Assembly: GCA_965365655.1 (NCBI GenBank)
Contig: CBDUCN010000320.1
Coordinates: 1-5,855 of the forward strand
Source of the DNA: JBFHNV01 sp965365655
Lineage (GTDB): Bacteria > Pseudomonadota > Gammaproteobacteria > HK1
DNA length: 5,855 bases
Direction: 5' to 3'
Shown here: in pieces, positions 5,657 through 5,855 of the stretch
Position numbering within the stretch: position 1 is the first letter of the stretch
How the letters are laid out: every line of letters begins with the position of its first letter
Position numbers and translations under genes: made by a program
The notes under the pieces: generated by a model
Database searches by the model: none
Seen by the model: only the letters and a program-made list of their open reading frames with translations
Told to the model about the DNA's origin: nothing

Positions 5657-5807
5657 TTTCCGGTGAGCGCTTGAACTTCCTTAAGATCTGCCTCGATTTA
5701 TGCAGCAGCGCCGGCGCGCGGCACGAAGGTTGTCTGCCCTCTCGGCGCCGCGCGGAGCGAGACCGCAGGAGGCCCGTGGCGCCCTCGGACGACGCGGGAT
5801 TCCCGCC

Positions 5808-5855
5808 ATGAGCACCAGCCCGGAATTCGTCCTGTTCGGTCACGTGCACCTGCTG
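5808..5855 (+). CDS. possible start of a divergent gene, cut by the window edge
   Basis: An ATG at 5808 opens a plus-strand frame of 16 codons (MSTSPEFVLFGHVHLL) that is still open at the edge. The sequence becomes hydrophobic and its F-G-x-x-H-L-L pattern loosely recalls the start of small integral membrane proteins of the YwaF/TIGR02206 type, but sixteen residues cannot establish this. A GGGA eight bases upstream may be the ribosome binding site. The frame also stays open upstream to an ATG at 5700, but that stretch is Arg/Ala-rich and does not look coding, so 5808 is preferred. It would be divergent from the operon. Confidence 0.4.
   Translation, partial: MSTSPEFVLFGHVHLL

Larger units (their letters stand above)
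5354..5807. other. intergenic region without an intact gene
   Basis: From left to right on the plus strand it holds the regulator ribosome binding site, the operator and -35 box (5403-5416), a GC-rich stretch with a 7-bp hairpin (5470-5476 with 5485-5491, no T-run), the IS3 orfA remnant, a conspicuously AT-richer patch (about 5627-5700) that includes CTTAAG, and a GC-rich leader before the plus-strand ATG at 5808. Open frames crossing it on the minus strand give Arg/Pro/His-rich translations with no family likeness, so no gene is called there. The AT-rich patch is the most likely place for divergent promoters. Confidence 0.7.

Noticed and set aside
5700..5807. ATG at 5700 as an earlier start for the plus-strand gene
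   Set aside because: The added 36 residues are Arg/Ala/Pro-rich and unlike a protein N-terminus, and the stretch looks like leader sequence. It cannot be fully excluded.
4659..5849. N-terminal extension of the CoA-transferase frame through the regulator to 5849
   Set aside because: The extension is low-complexity Arg/Ala/Gly sequence running under the regulator. The family N-terminus (LAGLRVIELG) begins ten residues after the GTG at 4658, so no fusion exists.

Overview
The window is very G+C-rich (about 70 % by eye), with GTG starts, strong G/C third positions and stop-start overlaps. This fits a high-GC proteobacterium or a similar soil or environmental bacterium; the sequence alone does not fix the genus. 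Nearly everything lies on the minus strand, so the genes read from right to left.

Layout in transcription order. (1) 5354-5807 is a regulatory and intergenic stretch. It holds a decayed start of an IS3-family orfA and, nearer the regulator, a perfect TTGACA box buried in a 14-bp palindrome of the TTGT-N2-ACAA type. (2) 4655-5353 is a GntR/FCD-family regulator. (3) 3414-4658 is a class III (CaiB/BaiF) CoA-transferase. (4) 1879-3417 is a full-length acyl-CoA carboxylase carboxyltransferase (CT1). (5) 1622-1843 is a 73-residue stand-alone biotin carrier protein. (6) 48-1625 is a second, clearly different full-length carboxyltransferase (CT2). Three of the four junctions are 4-base stop/start overlaps (GTGA, ATGA, GTGA) and the fourth is a 35-base gap with a good ribosome binding site, so genes 2-6 form one operon. 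An exact 26-bp tandem duplication lies across the stop of CT2 at the left edge and carries a possible GTG start for the next gene. At the far right, on the plus strand, a possible new gene starts at 5808 and runs out of the window.

Working model (inference): an organic acid is made into its CoA thioester by the CoA-transferase, and the product is carboxylated, decarboxylated or transcarboxylated by a biotin system of one small carrier and two different carboxyltransferases. The FCD regulator, the first gene of the operon, probably represses its own promoter and is released by a pathway acid or CoA ester. No biotin carboxylase is in the window. It may lie just beyond the left edge; if it does not, two carboxyltransferases sharing one carrier would suggest an acyl-CoA to acyl-CoA transcarboxylase. 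The protein families are ordinary. The less usual points are the paired carboxyltransferases, their altered active-site positions and the duplicated junction.
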